Shown piece by piece: positions 10,672-21,499 of a DNA stretch of 64,000 nt. Origin of the DNA: Amphibalanus amphitrite. Its lineage: Eukaryota; Arthropoda; Thecostraca; Balanomorpha; Balanidae. How positions within the stretch are numbered: position 1 is the first letter of the stretch; the number at the start of each line of letters is the position of its first letter. The translations under genes were made by a program, and so were the position numbers. The notes beneath the pieces were generated by a model. It had not been told where the DNA came from and did not search any database. It worked only from the letters and a program-made list of their open reading frames with translations. The DNA is taken from assembly GCF_019059575.1 (NCBI RefSeq), contig NW_024883391.1, positions 1 to 64,000 on the forward strand, in the 5' to 3' direction.

Positions 10672-11865
10672 CCCGCGCCCTGCTGGGGGGGGGGTGTTTG
10701 AACACACACCCCCCCCCCTGTGGTTTTTCGCGGATATCTCAAAAACGGCGGCGCGGAGCGCCGCCGTTTTTGGTACACCTTATCATACATCAATTCTACA
10801 TATGTTGTGAAAATTTCAGACCAAGGTCATTCAAGGTCAGGTCACCAGGTCACTTGAAGTGACCCCACCTCATACAAAGTTTCAATGTCTGCCATAGCTA
10901 CACCGAGTGACCGATCGCTTTGAAACTTTCAGCGATTACTAAGAACAATAGCATGTAAAAAATGTATATCTCAGAATTTTGATATCGATGACCTAAGGTC
11001 AGGTCAATTTTGCGACCTCCCCATTATAAGTCAATGGGAGAAAATTGAAATGCGCCTCTTTTGGACGAAAAGCATTATAAACACTCCCAAACACTGAATT
11101 ACAAGTGGTTTAGACACACTGAACATGAAAATGGTGTCCGTGACCCCTGGTTATGCCCCTGAGGTCATCTTAGGTCACGAATGGTATCTAACAGTTTTTC
11201 GCAAATAACTTTTGATAGAGGCATGCTAGAGCGATGAAAACGCCTTAGATGTGTTCAGCTGGACGATACGGATCGACTGATATGCAACATGACCCTTTCC
11301 GGTCAGGTCATGACCTTGACCTGAGGTCAAATTTTCAAGTTGACCTTTCAAGGTCAAGTTATAGTTCATTCGATGCGTCTTGACGAGAGGAACACGATGC
11401 CGGTAAAAGTAAGCTCTTACAAGGTTTGGGTCAAAAGTTATTGCAGAAAAACTGTTTCCGAAAAAATCGGCTATTTTTGCAGTTTTTACCCCCTGCAGGC
11501 AAAACCGTTGAAGCTAGGTCAAATCTGAGAGAATTACTCAGAAAGAGCGTTAATAGGGCTATCGAATGCGCTTTTCCGCAGCGCTGTAGCTCTATTGGTT
11601 CCCGAGTTATGCGTTGGCTTCTTGGAAATTGTCGACATTCGACCTGGAAATCGGCGAAATTTTGCCTTCAATGACCTCTGGTGACCTGACCTTTGACCTG
11701 ACCAAAAAATTGACCGAAGTGATTTCCTCATTATTTTTTACGCTCTTTCGAACGCCGCCTTCCGCGTATCGCTACGTGGCCCAGGAGCCGAGTTAGAAGG
11801 GGGGGGTGTTTGAACACCCCCCCCCAGCAGGGCGTGGAAATCCAGGACCCCCAGCAGGGCGCGGG
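10672..11865. mobile_element. TTAA-flanked hairpin-ended element 3
   Basis: A 1194-bp element between TTAA at 10668-10671 and 11866-11869. Copies B and C hold the empty site (ACAGGTTAAGTCAAAC near 24,961 and 34,432). Left end single (CCCGCGCCCTGCTGGGG), right end double (CAGCAGGGCG twice, about 29 bp apart). Hairpins at 10685-10718 and 11799-11825 share TGTTTGAACA between G and C runs. The interior carries AGGTCA/TGACCT clusters and, near 10,880-10,930, sequence homologous in inverse orientation to 48,121-48,180 in another family member. Confidence 0.92.
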
Positions 11866-11869
11866 TTAA

Positions 11870-12245
11870 GTCAAACATACATCATTAGTTAACATACTAT
11901 CATCATTAGTAAGCATATCATAAGCAGGCTCAGGGCAGCTTCCGCCTTCAGACCTCTCCTGTCTCCATTTTGCAACTTGGAAACTGGCGGATTGTTTCTT
12001 TTTTTTTGGGGGGGGGGAGAGGGGGCAACTCATGCAAGGAGCCAAACCTAGGGTACCCCAAAATCCTGTTTTCTTATCGGATTTAGGCCCCTTATTTTTC
12101 GTCATAGCCCTGACACCATATTTTTTAAATTAGAAAAATATATACCTAGAAATAGTACCCCACCCGACCCACGCTTTATATTACTTCGTAAACACTTCAC
12201 ATTCCTTTTGTCGACCAGTTAACCCGCTCCCGGTCTAACCTTGGA
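11870..12245. repeat. AT-rich block of the tandem unit with dispersed G-run repeat
   Basis: Block shared at 24,965-25,320 and 34,436-34,790. It includes a G-run followed by GCCAAACCTAGGGTACCCC and TTATTTTTCGTCATAG. Related fragments occur outside the units at about 54,290-54,400 and 63,450-63,545, so part of it is a separate dispersed repeat. No coding signal. Confidence 0.65.
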
Positions 12246-12357
12246 AACTGCCAACAGCTAACTCGGGAACGGTCAACGGTCGGTTGTTTGCCGGCTGCGG
12301 GGCGGGCAGAATGTGCCCGCCTCGGGAGCCGACTCCTCGGGGTCTGACTCCGCTTGC

Positions 12358-14074
12358 TAGAGGTCTGCACCGGCCGGCTGCAGCCGCGGCTGGCTGCAGC
12401 CCCACGGCTGTGGGCCGGGGCGGCTACAAATATCTCCAAGAACACGGCTACGGCTGTGGCCACGGCTGTGAGATTTCAAGCTCAATCTTAAGTACTCAAA
12501 TATACAATTTTAAATCCTTAATCTTACATTCTGATAAGCAGTCTAGCCTGTAAAAATCATGCAAAGGATGCCCAGCAACATTGAAAGTGGTGAAGCCTTT
12601 GAAAAACTGTAATGGTTTTACCATTTGCTGTAGGGGAGTTTGCGCTCTGGTACAGAAGACTAATTATAGGTACCAATTGTTCCTTCATCATCAAGAGCTT
12701 GACAGTTTCAGAAAATGCAACATGTTGCATTGTCACATCCCTCTCAAATCAATCTCACCTGGTCATTAGGAGAGCACCTTACAGCTATTGAAGATGAGCG
12801 TTCAATAAATCTTTCAGGTAATAGAAAAAGAAATCACGCCTAGGTAAAGGCAGGTAAAAGCTTCATAAAATATTATCTAAAATTACTCTTAGATGTATTT
12901 CTAGATTTTCGGCAAGTCCAATTACATAATATAAAACTGGCGCTTTATGTTCTAACTGGTGTGCGAGTGACCGCTAACAGAAAATGCTGATCAACGAAGC
13001 CAATGGAATTAGATTATAAGTGAGCATGAACCTTACTTACGGTTAATTCACATGATGGTGAAAACGCTGAACACGTAATTCACATGACGGTGAAAACCCT
13101 GAACACAATATTTCTTACGCGAGCTGTTGACTTTACTAATAAAATGACGTCTTCTTCTGAAAATGTAAAAAATTGATAACCAATCTTTGTTTAAGAGCAA
13201 GTTTTGAACTGTATAGTATTATTATTTATTAATTATATTTTTTTAGGGCTGTTTATAGTGACACAAAACAATTTATTGCCACTGCTTTGCTATTGACGTC
13301 ATCAAAACTCAAGTAAAATTTTTGATTAAATGAGGCAATTGTGGCTCGCACGTCCTTGGGGATTTGAGCGAAGATCATTATTTGGAAAAATCAAAATAGA
13401 TGAATGTTTTTCTTTCTTGGATGCTCACTAGTGTTTTGATGCCTTGCATATCAAATTAGTTTGAGACTTGCTCAGAAGGCTGCTTCAAGCCTGGCATATC
13501 ACCCCCCCCCCCCCGAAAATATGCAAGGTAAGAAAGAAGCAAGAGTTTTGACTAGACCATCACTGTTTGACAGTCCATCAACTTCAGTTTCATTTTCCAT
13601 ACCTAACATTGATAATGAAAAGCATCAGGGTCTGTTGTTCTGTCCCACAACCATGCTTCAGGATTTGGCATTAGATGTCTACACTGCTAGTGCTTCTATT
13701 CTGGTTTGTTGTTTATGTTTTCTGTTGATGTACGTACCTACCTACCCATCTTTCTTAACCCCTTGCAAGGGCTTGTGTAGGCATGCGATGCGCATCAGGC
13801 TTCAGGCCTTCGGCCTAAAGCCAGATACACAACCACTTAACCTATGATGCTTCATGAGATTGAGAATCTATAGCCCATTGCAATGTGCTTTTGGCTATAT
13901 GTTTCAACTAAAAACAACTTATTATATACTATTTGGTTGCATTTCATTGAAAGTATCCACGGCCGGCTGACGGCTGGCTGCCCACAGTTTGCCACGGCTG
14001 TGGGCGGCTGTGGCTGTGGAGCCACGGCTGCGGGGCGGCTAGGCTGTGGAAAATTGCAGCCGTGCAGAACTCTA
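12358..14074. mobile_element. hAT-like element 2
   Basis: Ends TAGAGGTCTGCAC and GTGCAGAACTCTA are inverted, flanked by the perfect 8-bp repeat CCGCTTGC at 12350-12357 and 14075-14082. The empty site is intact at 25,449-25,460. Subterminal regions hold many CGGCTG/CAGCCG copies (12,370-12,475 and 13,965-14,060), a usual arrangement for hAT transposase binding. The 1.7-kb body is AT-rich; the longest frame (13,461-13,847, 128 aa with a hydrophobic stretch near residues 78-92) does not look like a transposase. I consider it non-autonomous. Confidence 0.88.
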
Positions 14075-14500
14075 CCGCTTGCCCTCGGAGTCGTCAGGGT
14101 GGAAGTCCTTGTCATCGTCCTGCGCGTGGGGAGGGGAGGAAGGGAGCATTAGTTAGGTCGGAGCAGTAAATAGAGGTATAGTACATACAGCGAAAAGGCA
14201 CGCTCACGGTACAGAGCACAGCTATCCGGGCTCGGCACATCCGAGCAGCTGCTCGGCGGCTGTAAGCCCCCTCCCCGCCGTACCCACACAACAATAATTA
14301 CACACAACAACAGCAGCTAAATAAATTACCCACCCACAATAATTACACCTCGATAAAAGACCAGAGTGTCAAGCTGAATCGGACTTTAGATGTGTTCCGT
14401 TCCGTGCAGGAACATTATATTAAATTTTTGATAACCCGCGCCGTGCTGGTGGCCTACGTTTTCCGTGTCGTGCTTGTGGGGGGGGGGGCGTTTTCACGCC

Positions 14501-15097
14501 CATAGGCGGCGGAACGGGGAGGGCACCGGGGCACCGTGCCCCCCCTGGATTTTGGCATTTTAACATTAGCCCTTATGGGCGTTGCATGGAAAGAATGGGA
14601 CCAAAAGTCGGCGGTGCCCCCCCCTTAAAGGAAATAGCTCACTTTTAACATGGGATTTTGAACTGGAATAGCAGTTTCGTAGCTTGAGCTGAGACTAGCA
14701 CAAATCAGGAGCTTTTACGGCTCAACGATCACCCTAGACGAAGATATTCCATTTCTCGTTCCGAAAAGAGTGCCTTGCAGAGGAATGTGTGCCTTGCACA
14801 GGAATGCAGCCACGTCATCGTCAGCCAATCAGCATGCTGCTTACAGCTAATGCAGCATGCGTAGGTTTGAACTCCGCAATATGATTGGTCAACGCGTAAT
14901 AAGCTTCCGCGTCAAACATTATTTTACATAAAATATAGTTCATCCTATATTAAAATATAGAAAATAATTGTTTTTACAAAAAGGTTTTATTTTATTTTCT
15001 GATCATTTTGAGCATAAAAAATCGTAAATCCATAGCAAAATACTAATTTCAGGAAAGTGAACTGTTTCCTTTAATCGAAGGTGTTCCGCCACTACTG
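14501..15097. mobile_element. hAT MITE 3, copy in unit B
   Basis: Ends CATAGGCGGCGGAAC and GTTCCGCCACTACTG, flanked by TTCACGCC (14493-14500) and CTCACGCC (15098-15105), a 7/8 match. It sits inside the hairpin of the fossil TTAA end. Unit D has it at the identical position (35,337-35,488); unit A lacks it. It is enlarged here by a TTAA element at 14,629-15,070. A third copy is at 57,898-59,998 with a perfect GAGAGGAA duplication. Confidence 0.85.
14629..15070. mobile_element. TTAA element, AGGAAATAG family (Kolobok-like)
   Basis: A 442-bp element between TTAA at 14625-14628 and 15071-15074. Inverted ends AGGAAATAGCTCACTTT and AAAGTGAACTGTTTCCT. The empty site (CCCCTTAATCGAAGG) is intact in unit D at about 35,459. 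No G-run hairpin and no coding capacity. TTAA plus AGG ends suggests Kolobok rather than piggyBac; that is inference. Confidence 0.88.
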
Positions 15098-15549
15098 CTC
15101 ACGCCCCCCTCTAACTCGGCCTCTGGGCCACGTGCCGACGCGCGGTAAGCGGCAATCGAATGAGCGTCAAAATTAATGACGGAAACGTTTCGGTCATTAT
15201 TTAGGTTAGGTTCATAGGAAGGTCAGGTAGCCAGGTCATCAAATGTCGAATTTAGTCCATTCTAATACTTTTGAAAACTGTCAACAGCTAACTCGAAAAT
15301 CAAAAGAGCTACAGCGCCGCGGAAAAGCGCATTCGATAGCCCTTTTACAGAGCTTTTGAATATTGTTCTCAGATTTAACCCGTAAACAGAACATTTGCCG
15401 CCGCTGTACTGGCTGCCCCCGTCCCATGGACATCCTGGATCCACCCCCGCTGCTCACGTACTTCTGTCCTACGTACTTTATCGATGCGTAGCCGGTAGCG
15501 TACTTTATCGTTCGTGTTGCCAAAACCTGCAGTGTTTCGGCACTGCTGA

Positions 15550-17082
15550 GTCATTTGGGCTACACACCACGACCTCTTCAAGGTCGAAAAAGACGTCCAA
15601 CTTGGCCTGAACAAAATTGCATTATGGTGCAAAGAATGGGGCTTCACCATATCAACCGAGAAGTCCGCCTCTGTAACCTTCACTAGAAACCGGAAAACCA
15701 CTAACACTAGGTTAAACCTTAACGGCAAAGCAGTTAAGGAAGCTAAAGATTTCAAATTCTTAGGAGTCCGCATAGATCGAAATTTAACATTTTCTAAGCA
15801 CATCAAAGACATCAAAAACAAGTGCGCAAAGCGCATGAACCTCCTCCGTGCGCTCACAGGCACAGACTGGGGCGGCGACCGAAAAACCATTTTGCAACTA
15901 TACAAGGCCATCATCAGACCCATTTTAGAGTACTGCAGTATAGCTTATCACGGAAGCCTAACAGATCACCAGATAAAACAAATAGAAGCCATCCAGAACA
16001 CATGTCTGCGCATTGCAACCGGGGCCATACCCAGTACACGAAACGCGACACTTCTGGCCGACGTCAACTTGTTGAATTGCCAGGAAAGACGTATGCAACA
16101 ACTTTGCCGATATGCCATTAACGTTAAAACAACTCCGAACCACCCAGTGCAACACTGCTTCCGGCCGATAAGCAGACTCGGATGTCATAGACATTCCCGA
16201 TTACGACACCCATCACTAAATGATCAGTTGAGCACCTGCTTATCTAAACTGCAATTTACTTTACCGGTTCTAGCACCCAGGCCTCGAGCAAAACCCTTCT
16301 GGCTAAAGGCACCACCCAAAATCGAATATCTTTTCTCTGGAAACAAATCAGACATCACACCAACAGAAATGCAGTCGAAATTTAACGAATACAAAGCACA
16401 GCGCCCAAACAAAACATTCATGTACACTGACGGCTCAAAACAGGAACACAAAGTAGCTTTTGCACTGACGACTCCACACTTTGAATTAAGCAGACGTTTA
16501 CCGGATAACTTCTCCATTTTCACAGCTGAGGCCATGGCCCTCTTATTCGCCGTCAAATTATGTACCCATGAAAAGCTTAGTAACGTAGTAATCTGCACCG
16601 ACTCAAAATCAGTCTTACAAGCCCTGAGTAACACCACAACCCCAACACATTTCATCATTTCTCGCATTCAAAATTCTATCCCTGAAAAACGAAACATTAA
16701 ATTTCTTTGGATTCCTGGACATGCTTCTATCTCTGGAAACGAAAAGGCAGACAAACTAGCAAAGCAAGCATTGCATCTAGCAGAACCACTTGCAATACAG
16801 TACCCGGCAGACGACTGCAAGGCCATCCTCGAACTCCACATACAACAACTACGACAAACGACATGGGACGAGATAGGACCAGCACACATGCACTCAATCA
16901 AACCCCGATTAGGCTTCTGGGCGACCTCAAAACAAAACACAAGGCAAAAGGAAGTAATGCTCACCAGACTTAGAACCGGACGCACCAGACTCAACGCACC
17001 ATGGCTAGAACCACAACAATATAACATTTGTGCCTTCTGCAATGTCAACACAGTGCCTACAGTTAAACACATCCTGCTAGAG
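15550..17082 (+). pseudogene. LINE-A reverse transcriptase C-terminus and RNase H (interrupted)
   Basis: Open from just after a stop at 15,547 with no start of its own, consistent with 5' truncation. The first 100 residues are the end of a reverse transcriptase (FKFLGVRIDRNLTF, then ILEYCSIAYHG). An RNase H domain follows with all expected acidic residues: TDGS near 16,430, the glutamate of TAEAMALL near 16,525, TDSKS near 16,600, and PGH...GNEKAD near 16,715-16,750. RNase H downstream of RT is known in the I, R1, LOA, Tad and Ingi groups; I-like is the closest fit I can give. After CAFCNV and KHILLE the frame is broken by LINE-B; the lost tail resumes at 18,860. The frame is otherwise intact, so the interruption is fairly recent. 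Confidence 0.88.
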
Positions 17083-18854
17083 ACTTGAATGATGACGTCA
17101 CTGCGGGCCTAGCCCCGCGGCCGCCTATAGTAGTCTCAGCGGCGTTCCGGCTCCAGCCTGCGACCCTACCGGAGCTGGCGCGAGCTGTGAGGCGGATGAA
17201 CTCGTCTGGGGCGGTGGGGTTGGACGGGGTGCCACTCGGTGCGGTGAAGCGCTGTTTTGATGTGATTGGCCCCCACCTGCTGCGACTTGTGAATGTGTCC
17301 CTAACAAAAGGTGTTTTCCCTGAGGCGTGGAAAACTGCCGAGGTGGTGCCGATCCTTAAGCCATGCGGTGATGTACACGAACCATCTAGCCACAGACCGA
17401 TCTCACTTTTATCTCACCTGTCAAAAGTTGTTGAAAAGGTTGTGTGTGACCAACTGTCGCGGTACCTATCGGACCACAACATTTTATTTTACAACCAGTA
17501 CGCCTACCGATCATGTCACAGCACGGAGGACGCCGTGCTCGACGCTGTCGAATGGATCAGCCAGAACTCAGAGCGGGGAGAGGTCTCCTCAGTCACGGCA
17601 GCTGACCTCAGCAAGGCCTTCGACAGCGTCGACCACGGCGTCCTCCTGCGCAAGCTGGAGTGGTACGGGATCGACCCGACCTGGTTTGGTAGTTATCTTG
17701 GCGGCCGGGGGCAGCTGGTCAGGGGCGGCAGAACAGTCCTGCCGGTCCCCTGCGGGGTTCCGCAGGGATCCATAGCCGGGCCGATCCTCTTCAGCCTGCT
17801 AACGAACGACCTGCACTGCCATCTACCGGACTGTCGGGTGATCGCATATGCTGACGATGCCCAGCTGCTCGATCACTCGCGTCCTGACCCTCAAAATTTA
17901 GCATCACTAAAACAACGTGTCGAAAACTCCTTGGATGTCATGAAACACTGGTTTAGCTCAAATTCTCTTAAAATGAACCCTCAAAAGACCGACTTCATTC
18001 TCATCGGAACCCGCCAGACTCTCAGCAAGATCGAAAACTTTCATATCTGCATAGCTGAGTCAGTCTTAAAACCGTCACCAACCATCAAATTGTTGGGGGT
18101 GACTGTCGACTCGTGTTTGGCCTGGGACGCCAACATCAGTCACATCGTCAGGAGGTGCAATGCCCTCCTCATATCCCTCTCCAAGTTCCGCCACCATTTT
18201 GACCAGGAAACGCTAAAGTTACTCATTGAGACCCACGTGTTCCCTCACATTCTGTACTGCATTTCGGTGTGGGGCGGAACCACAAAAAATCAACTCACTC
18301 GGATCCAAAAACTCATCAACTTCAGTGCTCGGATCGTGACAGGCGTGCGGCGTCGGGAGAGGATCGGGCCGGCTCTGGCATCCCTGGGCTGGCCCAGAGT
18401 GGAGCGGCTGGTGTGGGAGAGGGACCTACTGAAGGTGTGGAAGGCGCTCCACATACCAGCTTACCCTCTCTCCATCCGCCGCATGTTTGTGTCCCGCTCT
18501 GAGGTGTCTGGCCGGGTCACACGCTCTGTAGAAGCTGGCGCCCTGGAGCTGCAGAAGTGTAGGCTCTCTTCCACACAGAGAACGTTTAGTTACCGCGCTG
18601 CTGCCGCGTGGAACCGGCTGCCGCCGGCCGTCAGGGAGCAGCCCACGCTGACCGCGTTTCGCCGCGCAGTGGCGGCCAGCGAAGCCTGAGGTCTTGGGGT
18701 GCTGTGTTTTATTCCGGTTTTAGTGCAATTAGTTGTCTTATTTTATCTGCCAGTGCCTATTGCCTTCTTGCATTTTACTGTATTGTGCATGACGCTGAAT
18801 CCTGAAAAACCATGTTATGTGGATGGATTTTAGATCAATACATACATACATACA
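17083..18854 (+). mobile_element. CR1/L2-like LINE (LINE-B) inserted in LINE-A
   Basis: Bounded by the 5-bp repeat TAGAG at 17078-17082 and 18855-18859. Rejoining at this point restores the LINE-A frame from HILLE to CSHFNLHRQ. The element is 5'-truncated before the reverse transcriptase and ends 3' in a short (ATAC/TACA)n microsatellite at 18,838-18,854, a tail type seen in CR1/L2 relatives. Confidence 0.88.
17085..18689 (+). CDS. LINE-B reverse transcriptase fragment (534 codons, uninterrupted)
   Basis: Encodes a full RT core without its endonuclease. Visible motifs by residue from the first ATG: HRPISLL at about 103-109, ADLSKAFD at 173-180 (first catalytic aspartate), GVPQGS at 224-229, and YADD at 255-258 (catalytic pair). 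The C-terminal part ends in the FSYRAAAAWNRLP block usual for CR1/L2/Jockey-type proteins. The function is target-primed reverse transcription of its own RNA. The ATG at 17,085 uses two bases of flanking LINE-A sequence, so it is not a natural start. The frame has no stop or frameshift over 1.6 kb, which argues for a young insertion, but without the endonuclease and 5' region it cannot be autonomous. Confidence 0.9.
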   Translation: MNDDVTAGLAPRPPIVVSAAFRLQPATLPELARAVRRMNSSGAVGLDGVPLGAVKRCFDVIGPHLLRLVNVSLTKGVFPEAWKTAEVVPILKPCGDVHEPSSHRPISLLSHLSKVVEKVVCDQLSRYLSDHNILFYNQYAYRSCHSTEDAVLDAVEWISQNSERGEVSSVTAADLSKAFDSVDHGVLLRKLEWYGIDPTWFGSYLGGRGQLVRGGRTVLPVPCGVPQGSIAGPILFSLLTNDLHCHLPDCRVIAYADDAQLLDHSRPDPQNLASLKQRVENSLDVMKHWFSSNSLKMNPQKTDFILIGTRQTLSKIENFHICIAESVLKPSPTIKLLGVTVDSCLAWDANISHIVRRCNALLISLSKFRHHFDQETLKLLIETHVFPHILYCISVWGGTTKNQLTRIQKLINFSARIVTGVRRRERIGPALASLGWPRVERLVWERDLLKVWKALHIPAYPLSIRRMFVSRSEVSGRVTRSVEAGALELQKCRLSSTQRTFSYRAAAAWNRLPPAVREQPTLTAFRRAVAASEA

Positions 18855-18859
18855 TAGAG

Positions 18860-19018
18860 TGCTCTCACTTCAACCTCCACCGACAACACATTATTGCCTT
18901 CTGTCGGCAGGAGAACGTAACGTTGAGCTTAGATCAGCTTTTAGGTGACAGACACCCAGAGCTATTAGCACTTCTCTTCAGATATTTACAAGACACTAAG
19001 CTAACAGGAGCACTCTAA
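18860..19018 (+). pseudogene. LINE-A C-terminal tail, resumed after LINE-B
   Basis: Starts CSHFNLHRQ and ends KLTGAL-stop at 19,016-19,018. It continues the zinc-finger-like end of LINE-A: CAFC lies before the insertion, then H in KHILLE, then C here, giving a C-C-H-C pattern typical after RNase H in this class. Its reading phase relative to the window differs from the first part only because of the insertion. Confidence 0.82.
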
Positions 19019-19104
19019 AGCACACATAAACGAACAGTTAAGTGCCGTGCCCAACATCCCAACAGTTGACTTAGCGGTAATCACACTCGAGAATTCTCCT
19101 GGCT

Positions 19105-19320
19105 CCGCCGTGCGCTGGTCCAAGCTTGGTGCCAGTTACGCCGGCTGACACCCAGTACACCACTCAACCGTGCGCTGGTCCAAGCTTGGTGCTAGATACG
19201 CCGGCTGATATTCACTACACCACTCAGCCGGGCGCTAGTCCAAGCTTGGTGCCAGTTACGCCGGCCGACATTCACCACACCACTCAGCCATGCGCTGGTC
19301 CAAGCTTGGTGCCAGTCACG
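19105..19320 (+). repeat. 60-bp tandem repeat in LINE-A 3' region
   Basis: About 3.6 units with an exact 60-bp period; the motif TGCGCTGGTCCAAGCTTGGT starts at 19,111, 19,171, 19,231 (variant) and 19,291. As 60 is a multiple of three, one frame reads a 20-residue repeat of the type CAGPSLVPVTPADIHYTTQ. It follows the LINE-A stop, so I regard it as untranslated 3' repeat. Confidence 0.88.
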
Positions 19321-19861
19321 CGCAGACAGGAGAGATTCAAAATTAAGAGAGGCCAACTGGTCTTCACCTCTTCAAAGTTGTTAAATGGCCATGCAGTTTT
19401 GTCCTTCAGACAATAATTATTTAGGCCTATGCACCACCCGGCATTGTAGGGTGAACGCGACACCCGGCGTGAGAGGGGGTGTGGGGATTGCCTCCTAACC
19501 CGCACGATAAAGAACCCATGGTGTAGTTCGTGAAGAGTAGGCCATGTGCCGGCACCATGGCAAAATTAATCCCAAATCGAATTTATTGTCTTGATGGAGG
19601 ACAAAGTGATATCTTAACAACCCTTTAAAGTAACTATAACGTAAAACTAATTCTAACAGTAGGTAAAGTAAGTCCCAGGATCCCACTCACCTCCCAAGAA
19701 AGCCACAACGCGTTACCGAGCACTTTAAAGGTAAAAATTTTAGAACTCACACACACTTAATTAAAGTAAATGAGCACTTGCAATATCAAAATTCTAGCAA
19801 TTCGATATTTTCGTAGCAAACAGATTCTTTACAGGCGGCCGAATGTCCAATGGACAGGGAC

Positions 19862-20730
19862 CAGGGTTGGCATTTTTGCCGGCAAAAACTAGTTTTTGCC
19901 ATTTGCCGGTTTTAAACCGGTTTTAACCGGCATAAAGTGGCAAAAACTGGCAAAAACTAAAAACAGTCAAAACGCTATGCCTCTACATGCGTTTGAGCAG
20001 GACACGTTTTAAGGAGGATTCAGTGAATACAATATACTTTCAAACAGAAGTGGTATCTTGACCATTTTAGTGTTAAATAGTTCCGTGAGTCCTCTATAAT
20101 TAACCAATAAGGCGCCTTTTTGGTGAGACAAATGAGAAAGTGCGCCGGCGGGCGGCGAGTATTGAAGAAGTGGGAAAGGGCATCTGCCACAGCTGACTTG
20201 TGCACCGGACCCTACGAACCGGTTCCTAACAGTGTCAGTGCCAAATTTGTGCTTAGTCGACGTAGCCATTCTCCCGATCTGGAAGCGTCACCCCGCACGT
20301 GCGCACGTGCAAAATGGACCCCGACCGACTATGCACGACACCCTACTAATCAGTCCCTAACGGTGTCCCAATTTGAGCGCAATCGACCCAGCCATTCTCG
20401 AGATCTGGTCGGAAACGACTCCTGCATATGCTCATGTGCAGAAGCACACCAACAGCGATGCATGAAAGTGCACTTCCTGGTGGACATCTAATGACTACCG
20501 GCAGACATTTTAAGCAGCGGTAAACTAGCGAGACAATGCTTATTGGGCCCCAATGACAGACATGACTTTGTACATTTCAATCGATTGCTTTTTAGGTAAG
20601 CAACACAGTTTTGGCCACTTGAGTTTTTGCCAGTTTCTGCCAGTTTTTGCCACCATGGTTTCTGCCAGCCGGTTTAAACCGGTTAAAACCACTGGCAAAA
20701 ACCAGTTTTTGCCACCCCCTGCCAACCCTG
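19862..20730. mobile_element. hAT-like element 4 with GGCAAAAACT subterminal repeats
   Basis: Ends CAGGGTTGGCA and TGCCAACCCTG, flanked by the perfect 8-bp repeat ACAGGGAC (19854-19861 and 20731-20738). Both subterminal regions carry tandem TTTTTGCCAG / CTGGCAAAAA and AAACCGGTTT palindromes. The 869-bp body contains two copies of the 129-bp E-box repeat (20,190-20,440) and no transposase. Confidence 0.9.
20190..20440. repeat. E-box palindrome repeat, second locus
   Basis: Two diverged copies of the repeat at 2.8-3.1 kb. The palindrome GCACGTGCGCACGTGC is at 20,295-20,310. It lies within hAT element 4, so that transposon may be what disperses the family. Confidence 0.75.
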
Positions 20731-20984
20731 ACAGGGACGCCTTAAAACCTCATTTTCACTCACACTCTGCTGAGAGTCGATACAGTGCTGCCACCTACCG
20801 CCCCGTCGTCAGAACCTGACGAGTTTCATACTGCATTGTCTGCAGGTGGTGCTGCCACCTACCGCCGCTTTGTCAGAACTCACCGGGTACTTTGCTGCCG
20901 GCTCTGTACGGTGCTGCCACCTAGGTGAAGGGCATTCGTATCGTACGTCTCAGTGGTTCGCGGACTTTAGTACGCATCGCAAAA

Positions 20985-21175
20985 GTACGTAGGAACTAGG
21001 ACAAAGGTACCGAGTACGTACGCAAAAGTACGTAGGCGATAAATTACGTACGACAAAAGTACGACAAAAGTACATACGCTAATGTTCGTACGCAAAAGTA
21101 CGTATGCAAGAGTACGCACAGTATAAAGTACGTTAGACAAAATAACGCAGACAAATATTCGTACGCAACAGTACG
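20985..21175. repeat. GTACG-rich tandem repeat (copy B)
   Basis: Counterpart of 5,200-5,345. It is followed at 21,180-21,228 by the fossil terminus CCCCTCGGCCGGCGCG...CCGGCGAGGGG, homologous to the right end of the intact TTAA element ending at 59,039. Confidence 0.75.
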
Positions 21176-21337
21176 TATCCCCCCTCGGCCGGCGCGTGTT
21201 TAGAAAACCAATCGGTCCGGCGAGGGGCAATTGTCAGTTTTGGAACCAGAGAACCACTTTCAGTGGATCCGAGCGTCGCTGGGATTTAATTCTCGCTAAA
21301 CTGGTGTTGGGCCACACTGTGCGGCGGAGCGGCTCAC

Positions 21338-21499
21338 CCGGGACCCGGCGGCGGCCCCGTGACGCCGGCACCGATCATGTGCAGGTGCAGCGGGCCGTCA
21401 CTGAGCCGGGCGCCCGGCCTCCGGTGCTGATGTCGCCGCTGATGGGAGACGGCAGCGGGTCGTACACGAGCACAAATTCGCCTGCAGCGGACCGATCGC
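21338..21499 (-). pseudogene. Exon-like segment P, copy B
   Basis: A 162-bp version of segment P with acceptor TTAACCAG and donor GTGAGC intact. One codon longer than copy A. The same two competing frames are open in part: EFVLVYDPLPSPISGD and DGPLHLHMIGAGVTG. Confidence 0.4.

Larger units (their letters stand above)
4075..12357. repeat. 4.65-kb tandem unit, copy A (with three insertions)
   Basis: First complete copy of the unit that recurs at 12.3-25.5, 33.2-34.9 and 34.9-53.3 kb. Order: GCAGAATGTGCCCGCCTCGG junction, fossil TTAA-type end (4,504-4,860), CCACCTACCGCC block, GTACG repeat, exon-like P and Q, exon-like R, long inverted repeat with CTCF-like minisatellite, exon-like S, VNTR, then an AT-rich block ending at the next junction. 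Removing insertions at 5,458-6,391, 7,254-8,669 and 10,672-11,865 leaves about 4.66 kb; copy B treated likewise gives about 4.63 kb. The unit repeats head to tail. Confidence 0.85.
15551..20766 (+). mobile_element. I-like LINE (LINE-A), 5'-truncated, with two nested insertions
   Basis: The 5.2-kb insert is flanked by CTGCTGAG at 15543-15550 and 20767-20774; the empty site is intact in unit D near 37,120 (CACTGCTGAGAGTCGA). Within it lie the LINE-A coding part (15,550-17,082 and 18,860-19,018), LINE-B (17,083-18,854), a 60-bp tandem repeat (19,105-19,320) and hAT-4 (19,862-20,730). The 5' end begins in the palm/thumb part of the reverse transcriptase. No poly-A tail is visible; the 3' limit rests on the empty-site comparison. 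Confidence 0.8.

Noticed and set aside
13461-13847. 128-codon frame as a membrane protein gene
   Set aside because: One hydrophobic run only, no homologue recognised, and it lies in the AT-rich body of a hAT-like element.
19126-19416. Protein with 20-residue repeats
   Set aside because: Follows the LINE-A stop and is explained by the 60-bp tandem repeat in its 3' region; the unit length being a multiple of three may be chance.
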